The position numbers and the translations under genes are program-made. Below are positions 1 through 8,145 of a DNA stretch of 34,157 bases, piece after piece. Source of the DNA: Ignavibacteria bacterium (GTDB taxonomy: Bacteria > Bacteroidota > Ignavibacteria > Tepidaquicellales > Tepidaquicellaceae); NCBI GenBank assembly GCA_026417495.1, contig JAOADD010000045.1:1-34157 (forward strand), written 5' to 3'. The notes under the pieces are model-generated. The model saw only the letters and a program-made list of their open reading frames with translations, was not told the DNA's origin and searched no databases. How positions within the stretch are numbered: position 1 is the first letter of the stretch; each line of letters opens with the position of its first letter.

Positions 1-120
1 AAAAATGCTGGAACCTACACCGTTGAATTCGATGCGTCAAATCTTTCAAGCGGAATTTATTTCTATAAACTTGAAAGTAATGGATTCATAGCTATAAAGA
101 AAATGATGTTACTGAAATAA
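1..120 (+). CDS. C-terminal fragment of a T9SS-secreted protein
   Basis: An open frame runs in from the left edge and stops at TAA 118-120, giving 39 residues. The end reads SSGIYFYKLESNG followed by a basic, hydrophobic tail, KKMMLLK. This is the last strand pair of a type A T9SS C-terminal sorting domain, as seen on secreted or surface-bound proteins of Bacteroidota and Ignavibacteria; the same end (SSGIYFCKL...) is found on the protein at 30663-32708. The passenger domain lies outside the window, so nothing can be said about its function. A strong intrinsic terminator follows 20 bases later. Confidence 0.85.
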   Translation, partial: KNAGTYTVEFDASNLSSGIYFYKLESNGFIAIKKMMLLK

Positions 121-140
121 AATTTTTAAAATCTAATTTA

Positions 141-174
141 AAAAGCCCTTCGCTGAAAAGCAAAGGGCTTTTTT
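141..174 (+). terminator. Rho-independent terminator after the T9SS cargo gene
   Basis: AAAAGCCCTT (141-150) pairs with AAGGGCTTTT (163-172). An inner GCT/AGC stem closes on a GAAA tetraloop (155-158), with a single C-A mismatch between the two stems. A T run continues to 174. The stem is GC-rich for this genome and sits 20 bases after the preceding stop codon. Confidence 0.9.
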
Positions 175-276
175 ATTAGTGAAAAAGTTTTATAAATAAT
201 AAATAAACTAATATTTCGAAATTATTGTTTAACTTTTTAAATTTCTAACAAAAAATTAAATTTGTAAAAAAATTAC

Positions 277-290
277 AGGAGTTAATTATG
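277..290 (+). promoter_or_regulatory. Canonical Shine-Dalgarno site of the VOC gene
   Basis: AGGAG lies at 277-281 and ATG at 288-290. It is one of only two clear purine-rich ribosome sites seen in the window; most other genes start after AT-rich leaders with no such motif. Confidence 0.7.
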
Positions 291-659
291 GCAGGAAAAA
301 ACCCAATTGGTTGGTTCGAAATAAAAGTTACAGATTTTGAAAGAGCAAAAAATTTTTACAGTCAAATTTTCGACTGGGAATTCAAGTTATCACAAGCTTC
401 AAAAACAATATATTGGAATATTTACACAGGTGAGAACGCAGTAGGTGGTGGTTTTACCAAAAGAGAATTTTCGGAACAAATAGGGCAATCCATTGTTCTC
501 TATATTGAAGTTGAGAACATTGAAGAAAAGTTAAAAAAGATAGTAGAACTTGGAGGAAAAGTTGAGCAGGAAAAAACCCTTATTAGTGAAAGTGCGGGAT
601 ACTTTGCTTTATTTAGAGACCTTGATAATAATGTGATGGGTTTGTGGTCGAAGAACTAA
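288..659 (+). CDS. VOC-superfamily (glyoxalase/bleomycin-resistance fold) protein
   Basis: The 123-residue product has one vicinal-oxygen-chelate module pair. The first half starts with GWFEIKVTDFERAKNFYSQI (residues 8-27), the classic opening of the fold, and the second half contains LYIEVENIEEKLKKIVELGG and ends YFALFRDLDNNVMGLW. The length fits the small stand-alone VOC proteins of Bacteroidota. The usual metal-ligand histidines are not obvious, so a metal-dependent dioxygenase or lyase activity cannot be assumed; the substrate is unknown. The start is well supported by an AGGAG ribosome site at 277-281, seven bases before ATG, which is rare in this window. TAAATTTG at 257-264 resembles a Bacteroidota -7 box, but no -33 box lies at the right distance. 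The gene is monocistronic and convergent with the next one. Confidence 0.85.
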   Translation: MAGKNPIGWFEIKVTDFERAKNFYSQIFDWEFKLSQASKTIYWNIYTGENAVGGGFTKREFSEQIGQSIVLYIEVENIEEKLKKIVELGGKVEQEKTLISESAGYFALFRDLDNNVMGLWSKN

Positions 660-673
660 ATTAATTAAACAAA

Positions 674-871
674 TCAGTAAAAAATTTCGTTAACTTCTAT
701 TTCTTCAAAATCTTTATCTATTTCTTTTAAATAAGAAAAAAATTTCTCGTTTATATATTCATTATTTCTATTTTTAAACTCTTCTACACATTTATCCAAT
801 TCTTTATAGGGTAAAGAACTTTTGAAGTAATTCAAATTTCCACAGTCATCAAAAATTTTATAATAGAACAA
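674..871 (-). CDS. Small hypothetical protein, TTG start with perfect Shine-Dalgarno
   Basis: A 65-residue acidic protein of unknown function, rich in Asp, Glu, Asn and aromatic residues (YKELDKCVEEFKNRNNEYIN), with no signal peptide or membrane segment. I do not recognise a family. It is likely real: the TTG start at 871 is preceded by GGAGG (complement of 880-884) eight bases upstream, the best ribosome site in the window. It also begins only 20 bases after the acyl-CoA dehydrogenase stop on the same strand, so it is probably the last gene of the etfB-etfA-acd operon. Confidence 0.65.
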   Translation of the reverse strand: MFYYKIFDDCGNLNYFKSSLPYKELDKCVEEFKNRNNEYINEKFFSYLKEIDKDFEEIEVNEIFY

Positions 872-891
872 TTTTAAAACCTCCTTTTAAA

Positions 892-2613
892 TTATATTAA
901 TATTTTATCACAGTGCAGTAAATCCGAGAATAATTCATTTCGAATATTTTCAGCATTTCTTCTAGCATTAGCAAGTGAATTTATTATATAGCGATTTGCA
1001 ATAAACTTTTTCCTGTCATCAATTAATGATTCATCAAGTAATAAATACCCAACATATAAATAACTATATAATTCAACCAGATCTTTAGATGCAACTTCCT
1101 GAAATACAACATCTTTTTTGTCCAACACATACTTTAAGGAATCATAATAGATCTGCCTGATCTCTTTTAAATAGTTTGCCAGTCTAGAAAGACTTCCTGG
1201 ATAAACTTTTTGCTCTTTTTTATCAAAATATTCTTTTAGAATATCTCCAATCACACCACCAGCCGCAGCTACAATCTGCATCTGAGAAGTTCCTTCATAT
1301 ATGTTAGTAATTCTTGCATCTCTTGCATATCTTTCAACTTTAAACTCGCGCATATATCCAGTTCCACCATGCAATTGTAAAGCGTCATAAGTAATTTTAT
1401 TTGCACATTCAGTTAGAATATATTTGCATATAGGAGTAAGTAAATTTGCAACCTTGGTTAAATACTTTAATTCATTTGTAAGCTCTGCTACTGGTTTACC
1501 GTCAGCTTTGAATTTTTCAATTTTCTCCTCAAGTTTCTCTTTCTTATCAACAATGACACCAGCAGAATATAGTAAAGAACGATTACTTTCTAGCATAGTT
1601 CTCATATCCAGCAAAATATTTGTAACAGCGGGTATGTTATAAATTGCTTTACCAAATTGCTCTCTTGATTTTGAATATGCTAATGCTTCTTCATAAGCAG
1701 CTTGAGAAATACCTAATGCTTGTGCTGATACACCAAGTCTTGCCCTGAACATTAAATCAAAAACATATTTAATTAAACCAAATTTCCTACTCCCCACAAG
1801 TTGTGCAGGTGTGTTATTAAACTGTAATTCACAGGTAGGTGAGCCATGTATTCCAAGTTTATTCTCAATTCTTCTAATTTTAACAGTATCATCACCATAG
1901 CATACAAACATACTCAATCCCCTACCATCTTTCGTACCAGGTTCTGATCTTGCCAAAACAAGAAGTACATCTGCATTACCATTTGTAATAAATCTTTTAA
2001 CTCCTCTTAGAAACCACTTTCCACTTTCATCTTGATAAGCTTGTAACTTAACCGCTTGCAAATCCGAACCAGCATCAGGTTCAGTTAATGCCATTGCACC
2101 AGTATACTCACCAGAGCAGAATTTAGGTAAGAATTCCTCCTTTTGAGATTCACTACCATATTTATTAATCATTTCTGCAATATCCTGCAAGCCAAAAATA
2201 TTCATTAGTGATGCATCAGCTCTTGAAATAATTTCCGTGGCTATCATATAGATAGACATTGGAAAATTGAGCCCTCCATATTTTCGTGGCAGTACCATTC
2301 CCATCAGATCTGCTTTTGCAAGTTGCTCTAAACTTTCCTGAGTACCTTTTGCATAAATGACTTTACCATCCTGGTAATGAGCACCTTCAAGGTCTACTTC
2401 AGTTGAGCGTGGTTCAATAAAATTCCCTGCGATATCTCCAACAATTTCCAAAACTTTTCTATAATTATCCATTGCATCCTCGTAATCTACGGGAGCGTAA
2501 TTATATAACTTAGCTTGTTCATAATTATCCTCTGCAATTTCCACAATTTCTTTCAGATCAAAATTGTTAAAATGAAAGAGAATATCAGGGTTGTCTGTGA
2601 AAAAATTTGGCAT
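892..2613 (-). CDS. Acyl-CoA dehydrogenase, extended (573 aa) form
   Basis: A flavoenzyme of the acyl-CoA dehydrogenase family: it introduces the alpha-beta double bond into an acyl-CoA and passes electrons to ETF. Visible hallmarks are the middle-domain signature AMALTEPDAGSDLQ (173-186), the FAD-contacting region SKSREQFGKAI (314-324), LQLHGGTGY (412-420), and the catalytic base Glu440 in IYEGTSQMQ. It is longer than the usual 380-residue enzymes: there is a charged insertion around 356-382 and a helical C-terminal extension of about 110 residues, as in very-long-chain-type relatives. The chain length of the substrate cannot be read from the sequence. The gene starts 4 bases after the etfA stop, so enzyme and electron acceptor are co-transcribed; the small gene at 674-871 follows. 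It acts in the cytoplasm or at the inner membrane face. Confidence 0.93.
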   Translation of the reverse strand: MPNFFTDNPDILFHFNNFDLKEIVEIAEDNYEQAKLYNYAPVDYEDAMDNYRKVLEIVGDIAGNFIEPRSTEVDLEGAHYQDGKVIYAKGTQESLEQLAKADLMGMVLPRKYGGLNFPMSIYMIATEIISRADASLMNIFGLQDIAEMINKYGSESQKEEFLPKFCSGEYTGAMALTEPDAGSDLQAVKLQAYQDESGKWFLRGVKRFITNGNADVLLVLARSEPGTKDGRGLSMFVCYGDDTVKIRRIENKLGIHGSPTCELQFNNTPAQLVGSRKFGLIKYVFDLMFRARLGVSAQALGISQAAYEEALAYSKSREQFGKAIYNIPAVTNILLDMRTMLESNRSLLYSAGVIVDKKEKLEEKIEKFKADGKPVAELTNELKYLTKVANLLTPICKYILTECANKITYDALQLHGGTGYMREFKVERYARDARITNIYEGTSQMQIVAAAGGVIGDILKEYFDKKEQKVYPGSLSRLANYLKEIRQIYYDSLKYVLDKKDVVFQEVASKDLVELYSYLYVGYLLLDESLIDDRKKFIANRYIINSLANARRNAENIRNELFSDLLHCDKILI

Positions 2614-2617
2614 AATT

Positions 2618-3631
2618 TTATTTCAATTTACTTTTATATGTTTCAATAAAAATTGGTATTACCTCAGTTGCATCTCCAACTATACCGTAATGAGCAATAT
2701 CAAAAATTGGGGCTTCAGGGTCAGTATTAATTGCGATAATTTTTTTTGATTCTTGCATACCTGCTCTATGTTGGATTGCTCCAGAAATACCAACTGCAAT
2801 ATAAAGTTTTGGTCTAACTGTAACACCTGTTTGACCTACCTGCCTTTCAGCAGGAACAAAGCCAGCATCAACAGCAGCCCTACTACCCGCTACCTCACCA
2901 CCAAGTACATGCGCAAGTTCATAAATCAAGGAAAAATTTTCCTTACTTCCAAGCCCATATCCTCCTGCAACTATAATAGGAGCTGCTTTAAGGTTTACTT
3001 TACTTTCCTCTCTATGTCTCTCAATAAAGGTAACCAGATTATCTGTTTCTGAAGGAATATAAGGAATCTCAATAATTTTTATTTCTTTTGCTTTTTCTAA
3101 TCTGTGCATTTCCATGACACCCTCTCTTACAGTAGCCATTTGAACAGGGGCATCAGGAGTTATGATTGTTGCGATAATATTTCCACCAAAAGCAGGCCGA
3201 ATTTGTAAGAGAAGCTTTTCGTATCTTGTCCCAAGGTAAGTCACATCCGAAATTTTTAAATCAGTACAATCTGCGGTTAAACCACTACGAGTGTTTGATG
3301 CCACTCTTGGTGCTAAATCTCTTCCTGTAATTGTAGCTCCAAACAAAACAATTCTTGGCAATTCTTTTTTTATTAATTCATTTAGAATTCTACTGTATGG
3401 TAGGGTTCTGTAATGTTTTAAATCGGGATGTTGTATTAAAAGACATTCATCTGCTCCGTACCAAAAAGTCTCTTTTGCAACCTCCATAACATCATGCCCA
3501 ATTACAATAGATTTTAGCACTCCATTCATACTATCGGCAAGTTTTCTTCCTTTACTCAGCAATTCCAGACTAACATCAGCTGGTTTGCCATCCCTTTGCT
3601 CAATAAAAACCCAAACTTGATTATTTACCAT
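2618..3631 (-). CDS. etfA: Electron transfer flavoprotein, alpha subunit
   Basis: The 337-residue product has the full ETF-alpha layout: an N-terminal alpha/beta domain, then the FAD-binding C-terminal domain. That domain shows GGYGLGSKENF, GSRAAVDAGFVPAERQVGQT, and GISGAIQHRAGM followed by IAINTDPEAPIFDIAHYGIVGD. The QVGQTG and SGAIQH segments contact FAD. It pairs with EtfB (22 bases upstream) to take electrons from the acyl-CoA dehydrogenase encoded 4 bases downstream. Length is normal for the family (about 310-340). Confidence 0.96.
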   Translation of the reverse strand: MVNNQVWVFIEQRDGKPADVSLELLSKGRKLADSMNGVLKSIVIGHDVMEVAKETFWYGADECLLIQHPDLKHYRTLPYSRILNELIKKELPRIVLFGATITGRDLAPRVASNTRSGLTADCTDLKISDVTYLGTRYEKLLLQIRPAFGGNIIATIITPDAPVQMATVREGVMEMHRLEKAKEIKIIEIPYIPSETDNLVTFIERHREESKVNLKAAPIIVAGGYGLGSKENFSLIYELAHVLGGEVAGSRAAVDAGFVPAERQVGQTGVTVRPKLYIAVGISGAIQHRAGMQESKKIIAINTDPEAPIFDIAHYGIVGDATEVIPIFIETYKSKLK

Positions 3632-3653
3632 TATGAAAAAATTAATTTAAAAA

Positions 3654-4538
3654 TTAAAATATTTTATCTTCCATTAATTTATCAATTAGTTTACTTATTC
3701 CTTGCTTACTAGCTTCAATTTTCTCGTGATTCCCACCTGATAGAACAACTGACTCAACTTTATGAACCTTTGTTGGAGAACCTTTTATTCCTATTCTTGT
3801 TTGGTCAATGTCAATATCATCCGCTGTTATTGTTGGTATAAATTTATTTTTTTGTTTATACTCATGAAGCAAACTATCAATATATAAAAGTGAATTCCCC
3901 TCGGTTAACTTTTCAAGTTCAGAAAGTGACTTTGCTGTTTTATAAGTCATAACTCTTTTTGCACTAAATGGTCTTGGGTCTGCAGCTTCTTTAATTACCG
4001 TTATCAAAACAGGAATTGTACTTTCTAAAATTTCATAACCACCATCAATTTTCTTTTTAACTCTAATTTTATTATCTCTAATATCTATAATTTCTTCAGC
4101 ATAAGTGATTTGTGGTATATTAAGCTTTTCTGCTGTTTGTGGGCCCACTTGTGCGGTATCACCATCAATTGCTTGCCTCCCTGCAAAGACAAAATGATAA
4201 TTACCAATCTTTTTTATTACCTCACTCAGTACATAAGAAGTAGCAAGAGTATCAGCTCCTGCAAATTTCCTATCTGTAATAGCATAAACTTCATCTGCAC
4301 CCATATAAAGACATTCCCTTAGTACATCAGTTGCTCTTGGGGGACCCATTGTAATTGCTGTTACTTTCCCTCCATATTTTTCTTTTACTCTCAATGCAAT
4401 TTCAAGTGCTACTTTATCCTCATAATTAAATATTGCGGGTAATAATGCACGATTTACTGTGCCGTCTTCTTTCATTACTTGCCCCGTAATGTTTGCAGTA
4501 TCAGGTACTTGTTTTACAAGGACTATAGAGTTATACAT
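3654..4538 (-). CDS. etfB: Electron transfer flavoprotein, beta subunit
   Basis: The 294-residue product has the ETF-beta core: IVLVKQVPDT at the start, INYEDK-like FNYEDKVALE (38-47), an ITMGPPRA phosphate loop, and GRQAIDGDTAQVGPQTAE (120-137). The DGDTAQVGP motif matches ETFs of the flavin-bifurcating type (as in clostridial Bcd-EtfAB). The mitochondrial/Paracoccus type usually has a DDDSNQ-like sequence and binds AMP at this site. It is therefore possible, but not shown, that this ETF carries a second FAD. A tail of about 40 residues exceeds the shortest family members. It is the first gene of etfB-etfA-acd; 119 bases separate it from ccmF, so it may have its own promoter. Confidence 0.95.
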   Translation of the reverse strand: MYNSIVLVKQVPDTANITGQVMKEDGTVNRALLPAIFNYEDKVALEIALRVKEKYGGKVTAITMGPPRATDVLRECLYMGADEVYAITDRKFAGADTLATSYVLSEVIKKIGNYHFVFAGRQAIDGDTAQVGPQTAEKLNIPQITYAEEIIDIRDNKIRVKKKIDGGYEILESTIPVLITVIKEAADPRPFSAKRVMTYKTAKSLSELEKLTEGNSLLYIDSLLHEYKQKNKFIPTITADDIDIDQTRIGIKGSPTKVHKVESVVLSGGNHEKIEASKQGISKLIDKLMEDKIF

Positions 4539-4657
4539 AAGTTGTTTTTTATTTCAAAGGTATATTATAAAAGAAATATGTAAAATGTTGTGTAAATTAT
4601 ACAGTATCATTCAAATCTAAAAGGGAAAAAAACAGAATTAGTAAAAATTTAAAAAAA

Positions 4658-6958
4658 TCACCTTTTAGTATTAGTATTATTTCTTATCATTTTAATTCTA
4701 TTGAAGATAGAATAGAAAAATCCTAGTATCAGTAAAAATGAACCAACCCAAAGTATGCCAATAAATGGTTTGATAGAAACTGCAACAATAAGTTTCTCTT
4801 TTTGCAATTCAGTACCTTCAGAAGAATCAACAACTGCAATTTTTACAGTTGTTCCACTTTGTTTTTCAGTGACATTCAAACCTGTAAAGTAAAATGTATA
4901 GTTTGTATCTATTTCAGTTCTAGTTGGTTCTGGTTCTTGTATGCCTTTCTTATAATTTAATTTTAATTTTACAGTATCTTTCTTATTATCCTTTTGAACT
5001 TGAATAATTGAAAATACAGAATATTCTTTATCCCCAAGACTTCCAGAATGCATAGGAATTTGAGAAACATCAATGTCTAAAAATTTTATTTTTAACTTAT
5101 CAAAACTTTTTTCGTCTCCTTTTTTAAAAATATGAACCTGTTCTTCTTTAAATTGTTGTGGAGCTATTAATTCCAAAGGTGAAAGATATAAGTCTTTAGT
5201 AAGAAAACTGGCAATATAAGGTTCTTTCATTACACTATTCATATAAGAACTTAAATACATAACTGGTTTCATAATCATTTCTTCGCCATCTTTCTCTGCT
5301 CGAATAAAAAGATAATATTTTAAATCCTTCTGATTATATTTATCAATAAATTCCTCATCCCCAAAATAAGTGAATTTATATCCAAAAGCTTCAGCAGGGA
5401 CATTCTTTTCTAATTCAAGGTTGACCTCTTCTGAATAGCGAGCAGAAGCAACTACTCCAATCAGAAAAAGTGTAATCCCTAAATGTCCAATTGCGAAACC
5501 AAATGAAAAATTTTTTATTTTAATCCTTTCAATTATAGCAATTAAATTGACAAAAAAAGTAAATAAACAAATAAAAATGAAAAATAAAAAATAAAAATTA
5601 CTAATAGCAAAAATTCCTATTGGTATAATTGAAATTATACTAAATAAAAGAGATAATCTCGACTTTTTAAAAATATTTTCAGCAGGTTTTTCCCAGTTTA
5701 AGAAAAATGCAAGACCAGCAAGTAATGTGAAAGCTACTGCAAGAATCATATTAGTTGGATTATAATAACTATTCGGTTCGACTTTTGAAGAGGCTATTAT
5801 TGGAAGACTTGTTCCAGCAATAATTAGAATAGCTGATATAATTAAAATAATTGAACCAATATATATAGTTGTTTCTCGAGAAGTGATTAATATTTCTCTT
5901 TTATAAGATGGAATGGTATCAATATACTTTTTTATGGTTTTCAATTTTAACAAGAAAATAAAAATAGAAAAAAACAAAAAAATCAGGATAAAAAGAATCA
6001 ATGTAATATAAACTTCATTCCCTGGTTTTACAAAAGAGTGAACAGAAGCATCAGATAAAATACCACTTCTTGTTAAAAAAGTTGAATAAAGCACAAAAAG
6101 AAAAGCAAAAATGTTTAGCAGTATATTCGTAATAACGTATTTTTTAGTTACTTGCTGAGCGATCATAGTGTGCACAGCAGCCACACCAAAAATCCAAGGG
6201 ATGAGAGATGAATTCTCTACTGGATCCCATGACCAGTATCCCCCCCATCCAAGTACTCCATATGCCCAAAACGCTCCTAAAACAATACCTGCCCCAAGTA
6301 TTCCAGTCGCAAATAAAAGCCAAGGTAATGCAAGAGAAATCCACTTCTGGAATTTATCTAATAACAATGCAGAAATAGAAAAAGCAAACGGTATCGTAAA
6401 AGCCGCAAAACCAATAAATAATATTGGTGGATGAATTACCATCCAGAAATTTTGTAGAATTGGATTTAAACCCCTACCATCTTCAGGAATAAAACCAGTT
6501 CTCGCTTCTTTAGGGAAAGTCTCCCATATATACTCAAAAGGACTTTTTAAAATCAATAATAAACTCAAAAACATTATCACAAACATATAAACCATCATAA
6601 CAGAACTTTCATAATCATTATATTTCTTCAAAAAACTCAATAGAAAAATTCCAATTATAGAAGAGAACAGTAACCATAATAAAAAACTTCCTTCCTGACC
6701 AGCGTAGAATGAAGAAATTAATAATGGTAGACTTAAATCTTTACTACTATATTCCCAAACATAAGTATATTGAAACTGATGATTTAGAATTAAACTTAAT
6801 AAATAAGAAGATGCAAGTAAAACAGAAATTACTGATAAATGAAAAGTTGTTCTTGGAATAGCAGGAGATTTTATTTTATTTTTAAATCCTAGATAATAAA
6901 GTAGTATTGTAAGTATTGATGATATAAAAGTAACATATAATAAAATTTTTCCAAACAT
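4658..6958 (-). CDS. ccmF: Cytochrome c haem lyase subunit CcmF
   Basis: A large polytopic inner-membrane protein (766 aa) of System I cytochrome c maturation. It takes haem from holo-CcmE and attaches it to CxxCH cysteines in the periplasm. Diagnostic features are the WWD motif (about 231-247, with GWGGYWSWDPVENSSLIPW just around it), the flanking histidines H176 (MVIHPP) and H263 (AAVHTM), and TRSGILSDASVHSF in the next periplasmic loop. About a dozen hydrophobic segments come first, then a periplasmic domain of roughly 200 residues (510-725), and a final TM. The C-terminal domain is larger than in Escherichia coli CcmF (about 650 aa). It starts 3 bases after the ccmE stop. No ccmG or ccmH is present here. 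Confidence 0.95.
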   Translation of the reverse strand: MFGKILLYVTFISSILTILLYYLGFKNKIKSPAIPRTTFHLSVISVLLASSYLLSLILNHQFQYTYVWEYSSKDLSLPLLISSFYAGQEGSFLLWLLFSSIIGIFLLSFLKKYNDYESSVMMVYMFVIMFLSLLLILKSPFEYIWETFPKEARTGFIPEDGRGLNPILQNFWMVIHPPILFIGFAAFTIPFAFSISALLLDKFQKWISLALPWLLFATGILGAGIVLGAFWAYGVLGWGGYWSWDPVENSSLIPWIFGVAAVHTMIAQQVTKKYVITNILLNIFAFLFVLYSTFLTRSGILSDASVHSFVKPGNEVYITLILFILIFLFFSIFIFLLKLKTIKKYIDTIPSYKREILITSRETTIYIGSIILIISAILIIAGTSLPIIASSKVEPNSYYNPTNMILAVAFTLLAGLAFFLNWEKPAENIFKKSRLSLLFSIISIIPIGIFAISNFYFLFFIFICLFTFFVNLIAIIERIKIKNFSFGFAIGHLGITLFLIGVVASARYSEEVNLELEKNVPAEAFGYKFTYFGDEEFIDKYNQKDLKYYLFIRAEKDGEEMIMKPVMYLSSYMNSVMKEPYIASFLTKDLYLSPLELIAPQQFKEEQVHIFKKGDEKSFDKLKIKFLDIDVSQIPMHSGSLGDKEYSVFSIIQVQKDNKKDTVKLKLNYKKGIQEPEPTRTEIDTNYTFYFTGLNVTEKQSGTTVKIAVVDSSEGTELQKEKLIVAVSIKPFIGILWVGSFLLILGFFYSIFNRIKMIRNNTNTKR

Positions 6959-6961
6959 AAA

Positions 6962-7333
6962 TTATTTGTTTGTTGATTCATATTTAGATGGACATTTAGT
7001 AAGAATTTGCGAAGCATAAAATGTGCTATCTCTAACTTTACCTTCAACAACGATTAATTCCGCATGCTCAAGGTTATTTGGTTTTGGTTTATCATAAACA
7101 ACCCTCATTATCGTACCATTATCGTCTTTCATATAAAATTCAAACTTCAAGTCAGTTTTATAATTCATTTCTTTAAGCCATTTTCCGCGCACCTCAAATT
7201 CTTTCCCCTGATTTTTCAAAGCGGTAGCAAAATCAACATAATCAATCTTGCTAGACAAAAATGTAATAAAACCATAAACAGAAAAAATTATAATTATAAC
7301 AATCCCTATAATTATTTTTAATTTACCTTTCAT
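6962..7333 (-). CDS. ccmE: Haem chaperone CcmE, CxxxY variant
   Basis: A 123-residue periplasmic haem chaperone anchored by one N-terminal TM (residues 7-27), followed by the OB-fold barrel: FEVRGKWLKE, FEFYMKDDNG, and AELIVVEGKVRDSTFYASQI. In most bacteria haem is bound covalently to the His of an HxxxY motif. Here the equivalent position is Cys114 in CPSKY (114-118), that is CxxxY. Such cysteine-type CcmE proteins are known from Desulfovibrio and some archaea, where CcmH is generally absent. The gene abuts ccmD (ATG directly after its TAA) and is followed 3 bases later by ccmF. Confidence 0.93.
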   Translation of the reverse strand: MKGKLKIIIGIVIIIIFSVYGFITFLSSKIDYVDFATALKNQGKEFEVRGKWLKEMNYKTDLKFEFYMKDDNGTIMRVVYDKPKPNNLEHAELIVVEGKVRDSTFYASQILTKCPSKYESTNK

Positions 7334-7483
7334 TTATTCTTTATTATTAAACTTTTTTTCTAAATTTTTTATTCTCTTATGCAACCTATATATGTATAAA
7401 AATATTCCTAGCCAAACTATTATTGCAATTATAAGTACTGAATAAAGTGAATTACAGTCAAGAAAATTTTTAAAAAAGCACAT
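7334..7483 (-). CDS. ccmD: CcmD-like small membrane protein (49 aa)
   Basis: Found by reading the gap between ccmC and ccmE. ATG at 7483-7481 overlaps the ccmC stop (TGATG), and TAA at 7336-7334 directly precedes the ccmE ATG. The protein has a short N-terminus (MCFFKNFLDCNSLYS), one TM segment (about 16-32, VLIIAIIVWLGIFLYIY) and a basic amphipathic tail (RLHKRIKNLEKKFNNKE). That is the CcmD layout: a small subunit that holds CcmC and CcmE together and aids holo-CcmE release. Size, topology, position and coupling all agree; sequence conservation in CcmD is always poor, so the name rests mainly on context. The two N-terminal cysteines (C2, C10) are unexplained. Confidence 0.88.
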   Translation of the reverse strand: MCFFKNFLDCNSLYSVLIIAIIVWLGIFLYIYRLHKRIKNLEKKFNNKE

Positions 7484-8142
7484 CATTTTTCAAATTTATT
7501 TTTATAATATAACTTTTCTATTCTAACTCTTAAATTGTAAACCCAGAAAAAAAGTAAGGTGAAACTAATTAGTGAAATTATAAAAACAATCAAAATATTG
7601 AAGTCAATATTTAATTGCCCCCTTGTATTTATTATCGGGTCAGGGTGTAATGATTCTACCAACCTTGGTATCACAAAAACAAAAAATGGTACAGTGATGA
7701 ATGCTATAATAGAATAAGAAGCTGCAAGTTTTGCTTTTGTTTCTGGATTATCAATAGCAGAACGCAATGCAAAATAGGCACCATAAATAATAAATAGAAA
7801 AAATATTGAAGTCTCTCTTGGGTCCCAATTCCAAAAGCTGCCCCAACTAAATTTTGCCCAAATAGAACCTGTAATAGTAGCAAGAATGGAGAACAAAAAT
7901 CCAAGCTCAGCAGCGGATAATGCTTTTATATCATAAATATAATTTTGTTTCTTCAAATATAATATTGAATTTATCATAGACATCAAAAAAGCAATTACAA
8001 CCAACCATGCAGTAGGTACATGGTAAAAAATTATTCGCGCCTTTTGACCAAGAAGAGGAATTTCTGGAATGGGCATTGTAAATGATAATACAATAGTAAC
8101 CAAAAATAAAATAAAAATTATATATAGAATATATCTGTTCAT
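7483..8142 (-). CDS. ccmC: Haem-handling protein CcmC
   Basis: A six-TM inner-membrane protein (219 aa) that loads haem onto CcmE. It shows a periplasmic WWD motif (WAKFSWGSFWNWDPRE, 95-110) and two flanking histidines that ligate haem: H41 in FYHVPTAW and H166 in VESLHPDP. It is the first intact gene of a ccmC-ccmD-ccmE-ccmF run whose gaps are a TGATG overlap, 0 and 3 bases. The ABC subunits CcmA and CcmB are not in the window. A degraded lipoprotein/TPR-like reading frame ends 3 bases upstream (TAA-gta-ATG). Confidence 0.95.
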   Translation of the reverse strand: MNRYILYIIFILFLVTIVLSFTMPIPEIPLLGQKARIIFYHVPTAWLVVIAFLMSMINSILYLKKQNYIYDIKALSAAELGFLFSILATITGSIWAKFSWGSFWNWDPRETSIFFLFIIYGAYFALRSAIDNPETKAKLAASYSIIAFITVPFFVFVIPRLVESLHPDPIINTRGQLNIDFNILIVFIISLISFTLLFFWVYNLRVRIEKLYYKNKFEK

Positions 8143-8145
8143 TAC

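Noticed and set aside
4536-4562. Promoter of etfB at TACCTTTG (complement of 4555-4562)
   Set aside because: The -7 box is perfect, but no TTG lies 17-23 bases upstream and the leader would be only about 10 bases; not enough to call.
6144-6434. Frames on both strands inside ccmF, and similar antisense frames inside other genes
   Set aside because: They lie within strongly recognised genes in other frames and have no ribosome site or family signature.
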